This document shows, piece after piece, positions 1-10,911 of a stretch of 64,000 nt of DNA (the first letter of the stretch is position 1; the number at the start of each line of letters is the position of its first letter). The notes below the pieces were generated by a model that was given only the letters and a program-made list of their open reading frames with translations, did not search any database and was not told the origin of the DNA. Made by a program: the position numbers and the translations under genes. The DNA is from Uranotaenia lowii (taxonomy: Eukaryota; Arthropoda; Insecta; Diptera; Culicidae). The stretch lies in assembly GCF_029784155.1 (NCBI RefSeq), contig NC_073692.1:271717327-271781326 (forward strand), read 5' to 3'.

Positions 1-479
1 CGTTTCGTCATCCATGAGGGTGCATCCGTCGTACTTCGTTGGAATTTTGTTGTATAACTTCCGGGCACGTCCTTTGGCTACTAAATTCTGCTTCAATGTC
101 CGGTTTGGTTGCTTACTGGCCCGATAGGATCGTATTCCTTCGCGCAGACGAATCCTTCTGACGGTGCACCGGTCGGCGTTGAATTTCTTGGCGATGTCGT
201 AGTCTGACTACCCTGTGTTTGCCTTGATCGTTCTCAACACCTTCAAATGCAGTTTTCGATCCTTAATTCCACTATGACGCTTGGCATGATAGTATGCATC
301 TCACGGAAACGTTTGAGAACGCTGCAACCGTGGTTGATTTGACCATTTTTAACGATTTCGCGATTTATGAATCCGTTTTGTAACTTTTTAGAAACAAAAC
401 GAATCGTAATGAAATTTTCAACATTGATAGAGGACACATACCAAAACAAAGTACTGTCAAAACATTCCAGATCTGACAA
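1..479 (-). pseudogene. Broken Tc1/mariner-type transposase, N-terminal part, cut by the window edge
   Basis: On the minus strand 1-232 reads as a helix-turn-helix region (SDYDIAKKFNADRCTVRRI), then KLYNKIPTKYDGCTLMDDET. MDDET fits the first catalytic Asp region of IS630-Tc1-mariner transposases; the rest of the catalytic core lies beyond base 1. An in-frame TAG precedes SDYDIAKKF. The upstream N-terminal part (243-479, containing RFVSKKLQNGFINREIVKNG) is in another frame, so there is at least one frameshift as well. The family assignment is solid. The subfamily (for example the mosquito DD37E group) is a guess, because the spacing to the last acidic residue cannot be seen. Non-functional. 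Confidence 0.75.
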
Positions 480-646
480 CTAGGAGCACTATAGTATAAT
501 AAACAGTGCGTCCAGATTTATCGTGCTTCATGCTTTAAAATAAAGATGTGTTTTCATCTGATTAGACAACCCCTCCATATTTGACTAGCCCTAACCCATC
601 GTGTGAAAAAAAAACCAACTAGCTACAGTTTATGAAAAAGGACCAT

Positions 647-652
647 TTTATT
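647..652 (-). promoter_or_regulatory. Poly(A) signal of mucin copy 1
   Basis: AATAAA on the minus strand, 160 nt past the stop codon of the chitin-binding gene. Copy 2 has its signal 166 nt after its own stop, so the position is shared. Confidence 0.5.
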
Positions 653-811
653 TCAGCCTATTCAACATTCGGTAGACGAGAATAATAAGCATTTTAACCT
701 TCCACTTGTAATTTGAACATTCTAATGTTTAAAACAAAGCACACATTTCAAAAATAAACCTTATATGCTAGTTCAACAAATTTAGGCGTAACGAGCGTAA
801 AGGAGCGCTTC

Positions 812-1827
812 CTAGCCAGTTGGCGGGCAGGTGACTCCTGGGATGCATGGTGTTACACATGTTACAGAAGAATCACAGCAAGCGTACCATGGCCAATCAC
901 AGACACCTTGTTTCTCGTTGAAATGTAGCCCTGGTGGACATTCGACCTCACATGCTCTTCCGGAGTTACACTTGTAGAACAAATCACAGCGGTGGTGGGG
1001 CAGAAGTACCGGTTTCTGAGGATTGACCGCGGGGCACAAGGCATTTGGTGTGCAGTACTCTGGACAGAGAACGCAATCTGCAAAAAGGCAACCATGGATA
1101 AAGTAAAGCTTAGTCTAGTAGAAGACGAAGGTTCATTTTTGGATCCATATGCGGATCCGGAAAACTTACCCCCTGGTGGTGGTGCTTGAGTTGGTGGTGC
1201 TGGGGTTGGTGGCGCGGGAGTAGGTGGTGCCGGTGTTGGTGGAGCAGGAGTTGGCGGAGCAGGAGTTGGCGGAGCTGGTGTTGGAGGAGCTGGTGTCGGT
1301 CCAGGTGGACAAGTTACTCCTGGAATACATGGCTCCCTACATACGACTGATGAATCACAACATGCGAGGAATGGCCAGTCACAAACTCCCTTATCTTTGT
1401 TGAAATGTAATCCAGCTGGACAATCTTGTACGCATGGCTTTCCTGCTTCATTACACTGATAGAATTTTGCGCAGTTCGGATGGTCAAAAATATTGACAAT
1501 GGAGCATCGAGGGTCGACATAACTTTCACAATTACCGTCATCTCTATTTTGACATTGAATTGTAGCATCACAGCAGGCCAATGCGGGTAAATCGCAATTT
1601 CGTGTTAGAGTGCTGAAGTGAAGCCCAGGGGGGCAATCCATTTCACATCCTGTTCCTGCGTTACAAGTGATGAACTTGGAACAGTTTGTCAGATGAGGCA
1701 AGTGTAACGCGTGTGTTCCGTCAGATGCTGGACATCTAGAGTCCACCGGACATCCGCACAAATTACAGGTTGCTGCATAAGCTGTTGCCCAAAATAGGGC
1801 CAAAAATGTGAACCCTATCAACTTCAT
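812..1827 (-). CDS. Three-domain chitin-binding peritrophic-matrix mucin, copy 1 (two exons)
   Basis: Two exons: 1827-1170 and 1077-812, with a GT-AG intron at 1169-1078 in phase 1, giving 307 aa. Residues 1-18 are a signal peptide (MKLIGFTFLALFWATAYA). Three cysteine-rich CBM14/peritrophin-A domains follow, each ending in the pattern GLHF...C(D)xxxxACCD. Domains 1 and 2 are in exon 1 and domain 3 in exon 2. Between domains 2 and 3 is a linker of seven TPAPP repeats and one TQAPP, a likely O-glycosylated mucin stretch. The arrangement matches the Aedes intestinal mucin AeIMUCI, a secreted peritrophic-matrix protein reported to bind chitin and heme; identity with that locus is inference. Compared with copy 2 it has one fewer linker repeat and lacks single codons in domains 2 and 3. 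The stop is TAG. All domain cysteines look intact. Confidence 0.9.
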
Positions 1828-1849
1828 TCTATTGACTTGATAAGATGCG

Positions 1850-1885
1850 ACTGATGGAGCTCGAAGAAAAATTTATTTATTTATA
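1850..1885 (-). promoter_or_regulatory. Core promoter of mucin copy 1: TATA box and TCAGT initiator
   Basis: On the minus strand TATAAATA lies at 1885-1878 and TCAGT at 1854-1850, so the presumed start (A at 1852) is 33 bp from the first TATA base. The 5' leader would be about 25 nt. Copy 2 has the same two motifs at the same spacing although most bases between them differ. Confidence 0.7.
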
Positions 1886-3088
1886 CCATTGCGTTTATCT
1901 TATAATTTGGTATCTGTTTGAACATACTTTCCATTTTAGAGTTTTATCACTTGATCATGTGTTGAATGACAATGTTTTTATATCTTCTGCACATTTGTTC
2001 AAGTCTCTGTGTAACCGAGGAAAATCATTTGATGTTGAAAATTATTCTCATTCAATGCATTTTTTGTACAGCTTCTGCGAACATCTATGAAAGGATTATC
2101 ATGATCTAATAAAGGATTGAGACCAATGGTCCGAAAATCAATCAAAACAAACACTCAGGATGCGTTTCCTGTTGGAAACATTCCGATTGTATAATGGGAT
2201 AGCGCCTCTCGCTACTGCTTCGCCTGGCTGGTATGCAATCTCGATCAGCGCTCCTATCAGCTATGCAAACCGAGTCGCATCATTCAGAATCATCGGTTCA
2301 GCAAACATCGCATATCGGAGATGAGTGAGATACAAACTGATCCATTCTGAATGTAGCTCACTCAGTATCTGCCTGAATTATATGAAATTCAAAATTATTT
2401 TTTGCAGGACGAGAAAAATCAAACAGTTGTGTGGGACACCATAAATTCTCAGTAGTTTTAACGTGACGTACGACATTTTAATAAGAGAACTTGTGAAAAT
2501 TGAAAAACACGGCGAAAGTGAACATCTTTCCCTCACAAACACAACTGCAATTTGATTTTGATCATACTGATGTTAAAAAACGTTATAACAACAAATAAAT
2601 TTATTAATTTGCTTTATATCAAATCAAACAAAATACGCTAATGATCGGCTTCATGTATCATTCACTCACTGCCTGATCCATTCACTCCTGATCGAAGACC
2701 AACAAGATTCGCCATATGCATTGCGCATTGGTGATATTCCAATTTGATGATGGTGCTGCACTGTTTTGACAGCAAGCATCGTGCGAGGTGATCTGTATTT
2801 TAGCGATGAATTGAACGATCGATGATCGGGTAGGTCCAGTAGCAATCAATAACGAAACCCGACCGCTGTACGTTCAGGTGCGAAGTGCAATCAGAAACAT
2901 TCATTGAAAATGAGTGATATTCAGAACACTGATTGAGACAAAGAAGGCTATTTGGGTATTACTGACTCACATTTATTATCAAATAGCCAGACACCATTGA
3001 CCGCCTAAAATCACCCTTTAACCCTAATCCGTCTCAGATTTTTTTACCCATCTGTCTGTGTCAATTTGACATACACTGAGGTTTTTCT
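1886..3088. other. Unassigned intergenic DNA
   Basis: No reading frame or element termini recognised. Short CATTCA/ACTGAT/GATCGATGAT-like words recur around 2230-2370 and 2650-2930, but no boundaries could be set. Confidence 0.4.
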
Positions 3089-3195
3089 ACGCGACTTTTT
3101 TACGCGGATTTTCGAATTAGCGCGGTTTTTTTAACGCGGATTTTCGAATTAACACGGTTTTTTTTACACGGATTCGCGAATTAAGACGGTTTTTA
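3089..3195. repeat. Three-copy ~32-bp tandem repeat
   Basis: The unit alternates CGCGGTTTTTTT and ACGCGGATTTTCGAATTA. Three copies run head to tail with increasing divergence (the last has ACACGGATTCGCGAATTA). Related CGCGGATTAA/CGTGGTTTTT words appear inverted near 9850-9915. Confidence 0.75.
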
Positions 3196-3251
3196 AAGAA
3201 AATATTCTAATCTTTTTCAAAGGAAAACACTTTGAATCATTTTGTAGTTGG

Positions 3252-3511
3252 GAAAATCTTAGCTCTGAGACTAAGAACGTGATACATGGGACCTGAGATC
3301 TGAGACTTGAGACCTGAGACTTGAGACCTGAGACTTGTGATCTGAAATATGAGACCTAAGATCTGAGACACGAGACATGAGACCTGATACTTTAGACCTG
3401 AGACATGAGACATGAGCCCTGAGTCATGAGCCATGAGACCTGAGACATGAGACATGAGACATGAGACATGGGACTTGAGACATGAGACTTGAGACATGAG
3501 ACATGAGACGA
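3252..3511. repeat. 7-bp minisatellite, TGAGACA-type
   Basis: About 35 tandem heptamers of consensus TGAGACA, with TGAGACC, TGAGACT and other variants. The most regular stretch is 3404-3511. The 98-residue frame on the minus strand here (repeated MSHVSCL-like peptide) is a by-product of the repeat. Confidence 0.9.
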
Positions 3512-3747
3512 AGAAGGAACTCACCAAGAACACAATAAAAGAGAGACTGATAAAAAAGATTAAAAAGCTGAATTTACTTCAATCCGCATAATGCGCATTG
3601 TTTTATCGATCTGAATTCCACACTGTCAAATAAGCCTCTACTATTCTATTTGTCTAATTTATTTTGTGTTTTATTATCTTAAAAATAAACGATCACTGTA
3701 CGCAAATTTTTAAATAATTATTGTTCTTAAGCGTTTTTTTTTAATAA

Positions 3748-4528
3748 GGGGCCGTCCATTAATGATGTCACGCGTTTGAGGGGGAGGGGGTGTTTCGATT
3801 TTTGTGACAATTTGTGACATGTGAGGGAGGGAGGGTTAAGGTTGAGCGTGACATCACTTATCATTACAAAAAAAATAGAAAACAGCAAATCAATAACAAA
3901 TAATATTATCCTGAATTCGATAAAGTTATACTTGCATCATTCATTTCATGAACAATAATACTCACGTAATCACTTTTGGTAAATTTTATGAGCATAAGAA
4001 AGATCACAACAACACTTCCACTGCAACACTCAGGAAAGTCCGTCCCACTAAAATTGTGGCAAAACGTGAACAGGATTGCTTAGCTATTCTAACCTGTGGG
4101 TGGAGAAGATATGGATTGCGAATGCATTGAGAAAAAGAAACAGATTTGGATGGTTTCGACATCGTCGCTGATGCTGCAGCTACTGCCTCGACTTTCCCGG
4201 TCATTGATACGGAAAGTCATCAACATAATTCTTGGACTCAGGATTGAAATGTGTTTTAAGCAATTATTGAAGGCTTGTTAAAAGTTGTTAACTTTTTTTC
4301 AATTCTTTGAATAAAAATGATGATATTAAAATAGCAACAGTTTTTATCAAATTTCTGAAGGGTTGAAAAATTTACTCCATGGGGACTGAGGGGGGGGGGG
4401 AGGGGGGTTAGGAAAACGTGACGTAATACAATAAGGGGGGTACGGAAGTTGTGACAATATGTGACAGAGAGGGGAGGGGGGGGTAGATTTTTTCCAAATT
4501 TTGCGTGACATCATTTATGGACGGCCCC
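3748..4528. mobile_element. 781-bp TIR element with GGGGCCGTCC ends and TAA duplication (PIF/Harbinger-like MITE)
   Basis: The left end GGGGCCGTCCATTAATGATG and the inverted right end match over about 26 bp. TAA flanks both sides (3745-3747 and 4529-4531). A 3-bp TWA duplication is the hallmark of PIF/Harbinger. Subterminal regions are G-rich on both sides (runs of 6-9 G at about 3780-3790, 4388-4408 and 4476-4485). No transposase is visible, so it is non-autonomous. Confidence 0.8.
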
Positions 4529-4836
4529 TAAGTAGTTTTCAAATGATGATGTCCACTGACTTTAAAAATGTGCTTTCGAGAAAAACGCGTTTGAAGTTTC
4601 TGCTTGTTTTATTTTGCAGTATTAGATAATAGGAGATAAAGGCCTATAATTTCTACAGTTTTGCTTTGATTGACATGAAAGTTTGACACAACATTCTCGA
4701 AATGTTTTACAATAAGAAAATAAAAGAAAATAAATCGATTTTTTGAAAGTGTTAGACCCCACTCCCCCCTTAAAGTCTTCTTAATTAAGTTTGTTCGAAA
4801 CAAGTAGAAATGGATTGATGATTGAATACCTTTCTT

Positions 4837-5040
4837 TTTTTTTTTATTTATTTATTTATTAACAATTTTGTAGCAGTTGGATTAGTCTGAAGACTGTTGT
4901 CGACTGCTGAAGCCGGCGATACAGATGTGCACGTGATTAACACTTGACCCCTATGACTTCTTCGGGGGTCCAATTGACTTCGACAGATTTCTTCCAGGAC
5001 GTAACATGGATCGGTTTTCACCATTTTGACTAGTTTCAAC
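4837..5040 (-). mobile_element. 3' end of an A-tailed retroposon (remnant)
   Basis: On the minus strand the sequence ends in AATAAATAAATAAAT followed by an A run (4837-4862 on plus), as expected of a non-LTR element or SINE tail. A 63-codon open stretch upstream is not recognisable. The family is unknown. Confidence 0.4.
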
Positions 5041-6386
5041 TTGCTTCATTGACAACGACCTGACTAGTTTCGACCAAAAAATTGGCTCATTGACAACTAC
5101 CAGTTGGCAGAAACCAGTTGAAACCGATTTTTATCTATGATTGATTGAAGCTTTAAAAGCCTAAATGACTGTACGCAGCGAGAAAAAAAGCTTAATTGAA
5201 ACAAAAAAAAACATTTTTGAAAACATTAATTGAAACAAAAAAAACATTTTTCTTTTAATAATTGACTCATTTTGGGGTGCTGATTCCAAATATTAATTTA
5301 ATTAACCAGTTGTTGTTTTCGAGAAACCTTTTGAAAATAGGTAAAAAATCATTAAACATTTTTTCGCTTTTGTTTGGGCAAACTAAAAAGATTGGCAAAC
5401 ATGCTCCTTTTATGTATTCTTAAGTAAAATTTTCATGATTATCAGTAGTTTGTAATGTAGCAGACGGCTTTTTGAGCCAGAAATTGAAAGGAAGTTTTTC
5501 TAAGAATCATGTCAGTTTAGTCAATGATATATTGTTCGTGTAGATTATAAATATTGCTAACAACTTTTGACAAAAATCGGTCATTACACTGATATTCAAA
5601 TTTTTTAATTTTTTTTAAAGTTTATTGTTGTTTTGCGTTAATTTCATTAGGATGCTTCTGTTATTTTCCTTTTCTTATTCATAACGTTTGAACTAGAGAA
5701 ACGCTGACTGGGCTCACTAATCGTTGAGTCCAAAATCTATTTATTAAAATATAAAGTCAAGAATAGTGTGACATAAATTTTTTATACTTGATATGGTTTT
5801 TGTTAACATGTTTTATCAATTTATGTTACGTATTGACCGGTTTGGCGGGAAAAAACATTCAAATAATTTCGCAAAAAGAAACAATTATTATACCCATACT
5901 ATCCAAACATGAGTGAAAATAATCATCATTGGCTAAAATTTTCTCAACGTGAACCCCAAACGTCTAAATCGGTCTGTCATATATTTCGAAATCCTGTTCC
6001 AAATTTGCATGAATTTGGAACAAAAGCGTATAACTGTTGGGAATTTAGAAATCGATAACTGTGCTAAAACATCAATTTACGACACCGGTGCCGGACGGAC
6101 TGTTTTAGCGTGGTCGAAAACCGTGTTTTGCATACACCGTTGGGACAGCCCTTACAAAGAAAACGCCTCCATTTTTATATATAAGATGAAGGCTTATTAT
6201 TGCAATCAAATGTCTCGCACCGGTACCACGTGCTTTGAACAGTAGAAAGAAGGAAAAAACACCCGCCAAAATTTCTCCTTTCAAATTTTTTATTCTCAGC
6301 AAGCTTTGATGTGCTTTCGAGTACACGTGAACTTTGGATGGTCGTTTCTAATGTCTGGCCCATGGTGATCAATGTGGTGGAAAGAG
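5041..6386. other. AT-rich intergenic DNA, nothing assigned
   Basis: Short frames near 5949-6245 show no family resemblance. No clean repeat termini found. Confidence 0.4.
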
Positions 6387-7298
6387 TACCGTAAACTGGG
6401 GAAACTTTTTTGCAGATAATATCATTAACTATGTATAAAGTTCAAATATCTAAAAACTGTTTACTACGTTTGAAAGCCTGTAAATTGAGTTACCAATAAC
6501 CTAAATTTGGTTTTTATTAGGAGATTTTTTATATTACTTAAAAAATCATTTTAAAATCTTGGAATATCTGGTTTTTTGAAGGCTTACAAACAAACATCTC
6601 TCCTGATCAAATTTAAGCATTTAGGAGCAAATGGGTTGTTTTATGTGAAAGTTCAACTTTTTTCTTGGTATAGGTTTAGTTTAAGTGGTGTTTTTATGGT
6701 CATTTGATGATAATTTTTGGATGTTCAAAACGAACGATCATTTTCCATGAAAAAGCCCGAATAGAAAAAATGGCTAAAACCCCTATCAAATGGTTCATTT
6801 TGAAGAAATAAAGAACATGGAAATAGTACGAGGACTTGGGGAATTGCATGAAGGTAAATTTTTTTTTGTTTTTGAGGCCAAAAAATATTAGGAAAGGTTT
6901 ATAATTTTTGCCCCTAAATGTATGCAGCAACATGCAACATGTATGCAGTTTTTGAAAGAAAACGTTGAAAAATTCAATTGAGTCCAAACAAAAAAATACA
7001 GCTATCAATGTTTTGAGCCTTCTGTGCTTAATGGCATCAAAACAATAAATTTGATTTTGTTGAGATACGTAAAAACCAGAGAGATCAAAATTACCCCGAA
7101 ACTCGAAATCTGGTTTTGTAACATTCATTTAATTATAACCACCAATGTCGTTTGAATTTACTGCAATCAATGATCATGTTTAATACTCCTCACCTCAGTA
7201 AGGGTTTGAAAGCTTTGAGGTATTACGAAAGAGCAACCCCTTCCAAAATATTCGAAAATGAAAGAAAAAAGTGATCAAAGTTCCCCCAGTTTACGGTA
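6387..7298. mobile_element. ~910-bp TIR element, TA-flanked, copy 1
   Basis: The left end TACCGTAAACTGGGGAAACT is matched inverted at the right (…AGTTCCCCCAGTTTACGGTA). TA sits at both ends and may be the target duplication, as for Tc1/mariner-type MITEs. A second copy in the opposite orientation lies at 52895-53847. The two share long internal blocks, for example CTGTTTACTACGTTTGAAAG. The open frames inside are not recognised proteins. Confidence 0.8.
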
Positions 7299-7506
7299 CC
7301 TCATTGCATGGTGATGGTGAAAACAATCCCGCCAAAGGAAACGAAAATCGGTTGACAAATGGGTGCCATGACTTTTAGTTCATGGGAATAAAAACGTAAG
7401 TTGAATGGGAGAGTCCCTTTTCTTTGGTGGGATGGGCCCAAAACTATTACCTCGACCTTTCTCATGTCCGTTTGCATCACTGTACCAAATTTTAAGCTGA
7501 TCGGTT

Positions 7507-7783
7507 TACACAGCAAAAATTATTTCCTGTAAAATTACGCAAATGTCCTGTAACAAAAAGGAGCAGGATATTTACCGCAATTTTACAGGTCGAGAACATG
7601 ATTACGTGACATATAATTTTTAGTGTACAACTTTTATACAGGACATTTGCTGTAATAATAAACGAATCTTCGTTAACTATCAAGGAAAACAATTTAAAAT
7701 TACAGGTTTCGTTAATTACAGGTGATTTATTTTAAAGGTTGCAGTTTTCAGTGACACGTAATAGTTAAATTTTTTTCTGTGTA
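7507..7783. mobile_element. 277-bp MITE with TACACAG ends, CTGTAA-rich, copy 1
   Basis: Starts TACACAGCAAAAATTATT and ends AAATTTTTTTCTGTGTA. The interior repeats CCTGTAAAATTACG/TTACAGG words in both orientations. A second, inverted copy is at 44394-44675 with near full-length similarity. TA at both ends suggests a TA duplication. Confidence 0.85.
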
Positions 7784-7967
7784 GCGGCGTGGATTTGTAT
7801 AAGGTGCATATATATACAAACATATATAGCCCAACTCATCTTTATATATTAGAAGATTGTAAGCCTTTAAGTATTTAGTTTTTATATTCTTTTATTTAAC
7901 AGACACCCCACGGAGTGGAAAATTTTGAAAATTTAAAAGTACTCATTCTAGGAAAAGTTCTAAGATT

Positions 7968-8053
7968 TTGTAGAAATTCTAGCGTTCGCGAGTATTTTGT
8001 AACGGTTTTTTTGCCGCTTGGGGGGGTTGATCACCCCTCCCATAGGACCGCGC
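7968..8053 (+). repeat. Dispersed repeat, copy 1
   Basis: The stretch from TAGAAATTCTAGCG through TTTTGTAACGGTTTTT and TTGATCACCCCTCCCA to GGACCGCGC recurs in the same orientation at 32360-32446. It is probably a fragment of an unidentified element. Confidence 0.6.
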
Positions 8054-8335
8054 CTGTTTCATGTTGTTGCAAATTTGCAACAATTCATATTTTGGCTAAA
8101 TACTCGAAATACATATGTATGTGAAAATAATATTTTTTCATTATTTTTCCCCAAATGTACTCATCATTGCGCACTATTGTTATTTTTTTTTTCAAGAAAA
8201 AAAAATTGAAGTGAAGGGTTAAGTTTGACAAATCTCCAATGCAGCGCGCGTGCACCATACTCGGACCCCATGGCTTCGTATGAACTGTTTTGGAGTGAAT
8301 GTTTTGTGTTTATGTAGGTTTATTTTGGAAGAACA

Positions 8336-8968
8336 AATAATTTTCACTTAAAAAGTAAGTGACATCTGTAGTAAATTCTCGCCATACGTAATTTTAAGTG
8401 ACCGGTCAAGTGAATTACACTATGACGTTTGAGTGAAATTTATCTGAATTTCTAAGTAAGTTTCAAGTTAATTATCTCTCGCGTTTTTAATAAAAGATCA
8501 TTTATAGAACACAACTTCGATTTCAAATACTTACATTACGCTTTCGTCTTAAATTTATTGATAGGGAAATTCCATCGTAATCCCAAGGCAGATCGATTAC
8601 TGCGGATAGTGCGACTTCTAAATCTTCCCTGCTGCAAACCAGAAAATCTGTCAGTCCAACCCACAAGCTGAAACATGATAACACCTTTAAATAACTTTTT
8701 CTTACATCACGTTTAACACAAACTAAATACCGCCAAAATCGCCTAGTAAATAATTGGAAAAATCCAAATCCAGCAAAAGCTTTAAATGCTGTTCTTTAGA
8801 ATTTGCCATTTTGAACTCTGAAAATAAACGAAATTACAACCCGACATTCACTTGAAATTCAAGTGATGGATAAGTGAATATTTTTTCTCACTTCAAATTC
8901 AAGTGAAGACTGAAGTGTATGTGGATGAATTCACTTGAAATTTAATTGACTGCCAAGTGAAATGTGTA
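8336..8968. mobile_element. TCACTTGAA-rich inverted-repeat element enclosing a gene-like fragment
   Basis: Both flanks carry many copies of TCACTTGAA/TTCAAGTGA (left about 8336-8465, right about 8845-8968). The right end reads …AAGTGAAATGTGTA, and nested TACACT/AGTGTA borders occur at 8416 and 8919, so two related elements may be nested. Termini are only approximate. Between the flanks the minus strand has a short gene-like stretch (see separate entry). Confidence 0.45.
8528..8809 (-). pseudogene. Gene-like fragment inside the TCACTTGAA element, unrecognised
   Basis: On the minus strand ATG at 8809 opens 28 codons (MANSKEQHLKLLLDLDFSNY…), ending at a TAG. Further on, a second open stretch runs through REDLEVALSAVIDLPWDYDG and RRKRN and ends at a good donor-like GTAAGT near 8528. 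Acceptor-like TTTCAG (8670) and TTTGCAG lie between the two. No consistent phase joins the two stretches, so this may be a captured, decayed host fragment rather than a working gene. Confidence 0.25.
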
Positions 8969-9071
8969 TGTCGCACTTGAATGGAGGAAGGTAGCTGGAT
9001 CCTTGATTTAAAGTAAAAAATCATGTGTATTTTAAGAGTGAATTTGGGTTCAGTGTGGGCTAGTTTACTTA

Positions 9072-9637
9072 GGCTGATATCATGCTGAGGCGACAAAGCA
9101 GCGCTTTGCCTTCTACGTTCCAATAAGAAAGCAATGCAACGCATTGGAATGACATACTGGCGCGTCATGTCGCTTTGAAATTCACTACAAATCATCACTT
9201 CTCTACATCTGATAATGCTTGGAAGCGTCTCCTTTCTATCGGGAACCATTAAAAACTCATAAAATCATGCCCGGATTGCAAGAATGCCGAAATTTGAATC
9301 GACAAAATTTCTTGTTTTTTGCCGGAACTTAGAATTCATTAAAATTTTCTCGCCGATTAAGATATTTTTTAGTTTATTATCACAAGTTCGGACGGATCTT
9401 CGAACTATTGTGCTTAAAACCCGGAATCACTGCTTCAACCCGAGAAAAAACAATATTTCCATTGGATTTCCTATTTGACGCGCTTCAAAACACACTGGCA
9501 TAAGCTTTGTCGCGCTTTACAAAGCGCTCAGTTCGACAGGTCTACACTTTTTCCATGGAGATCAAATGAAAGCAGGTATGTCGCGTGAACGTGTTGCTCA
9601 CCAAAGCGCTGCTTGAAGCCTCAGCATGACATCAGCC
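9072..9637. mobile_element. 566-bp TIR element with TTA duplication
   Basis: The left end GGCTGATATCATGCTGAGGC and the inverted right end (GCCTCAGCATGACATCAGCC on plus) agree, and the match extends into GCAGCGCTTTG. TTA flanks both sides (9069-9071, 9638-9640). The right TTA is shared with the start of the large foldback element at 9641. No coding capacity. Probably PIF/Harbinger-like. Confidence 0.8.
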
Positions 9638-10229
9638 TTAGGGTACGAACACAGTGAGCGCGAAGCGAAATATTCATTCACCGGATGAATTTCGCAAGTT
9701 CGTTTTTGAAGGCCGGCCACAGTGTAAGCGAATTGCGAAGCGGTTCAACACTGAAAAAAACCTTCGGTGTTTTGCAAAAATTAATCACTCGTGAAAAAAT
9801 CTTTGCAAATTAATTTGCAGAATCAAAACTGTGAGCGAGGGATACGTACCGCGCCAAAAAAAATTAATCCGCGTTAATTCCGAAAAACCACGTTAATTCC
9901 GGAGAACCGTGGAAAAAAACCTTGCTCGTTCTAGGACCGCAGGGATTATGAAAAGGAATCTTAAAGTCATGAATACTCGGTGCCTGGACTTTATGAGTAC
10001 GTCGGAGAATAGATTTTTCACACCCAAATCCTATATGGCGGCTTCAGCCTAACGCCAAAATGCTTTAAGTGACTGAAAATCGTATAAAACAAGCATTATA
10101 TGGATATTAGGTGAGAGGAATCAATTAGAAAAAGTCGAAATTTTCAGTCTGACGCTATGAAACGCCATCTTAAAATCCAATACGGCGGATTCCACTCAAC
10201 TTTAAAATATTTTAAATGACTGAAAATCG

Positions 10230-10745
10230 CAAGAAAAAAAACTACCAAAACTATGACAAAAAAATAACAAAATAATGAAAAAAATTTATAATATATTAAC
10301 AACAAAAATTACGAAACGCTGACAAAACTTTGATATAAATATGGCAAAGGTGACAAAAATATTACAACAATATGATAAAAATATACCAAATCTTTGATAA
10401 ATTTGACATTAAAATGGCAAAACCTTAACCAAATTTTAAAAAAATCTGACAAAAATTAATAAAATTTACTGAATAATAACAAAAAATTAACAATAATTCC
10501 AAAACTCGAAAAAAAAACTTTTACAAATATTGTACAACATTATGGAAAATATGAAAATTGAAATAATAATATGACAAATATAATAACTAATCAAAATGTA
10601 CAAATATGACCAAATTTTGCAATAAATTAACATAAATCTGGCGATACTATGACAAAAATGTTACAAATGTAATTAAAACAACAAAGCTATGAAAAAAATA
10701 TGATAAAAATGTAATAAAACTACGATAAAAACTATGACAAACAGT
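10230..10745. repeat. ATGACAAAA-type degenerate tandem repeat (left foldback arm)
   Basis: Irregular short units of A(T)GACAAAAAT, AT-rich. They are complementary to the right arm at 16707-17690, so the two arms could pair over several hundred bases. Confidence 0.7.
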
Positions 10746-10911
10746 TGACAAAGGTTGTTTTTTTTTTTGTAAATTCTTTATTTGAAACGGCTCATACCTT
10801 TAGGCTTTAAGGAGCCAAACTCGTTTTGTTTGATAACAATTGTGTGCTTATATCTAGATCACTTTTAAAGAAAAAAGAAGATAGATAGGGAAATATGAAA
10901 ATAAGAAGAAA

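Noticed and set aside
3237..3533. 98-residue frame with repeated SHVSCLMSQVSCL-like peptide
   Set aside because: It is a direct translation of the TGAGACA minisatellite, with no start context or family.
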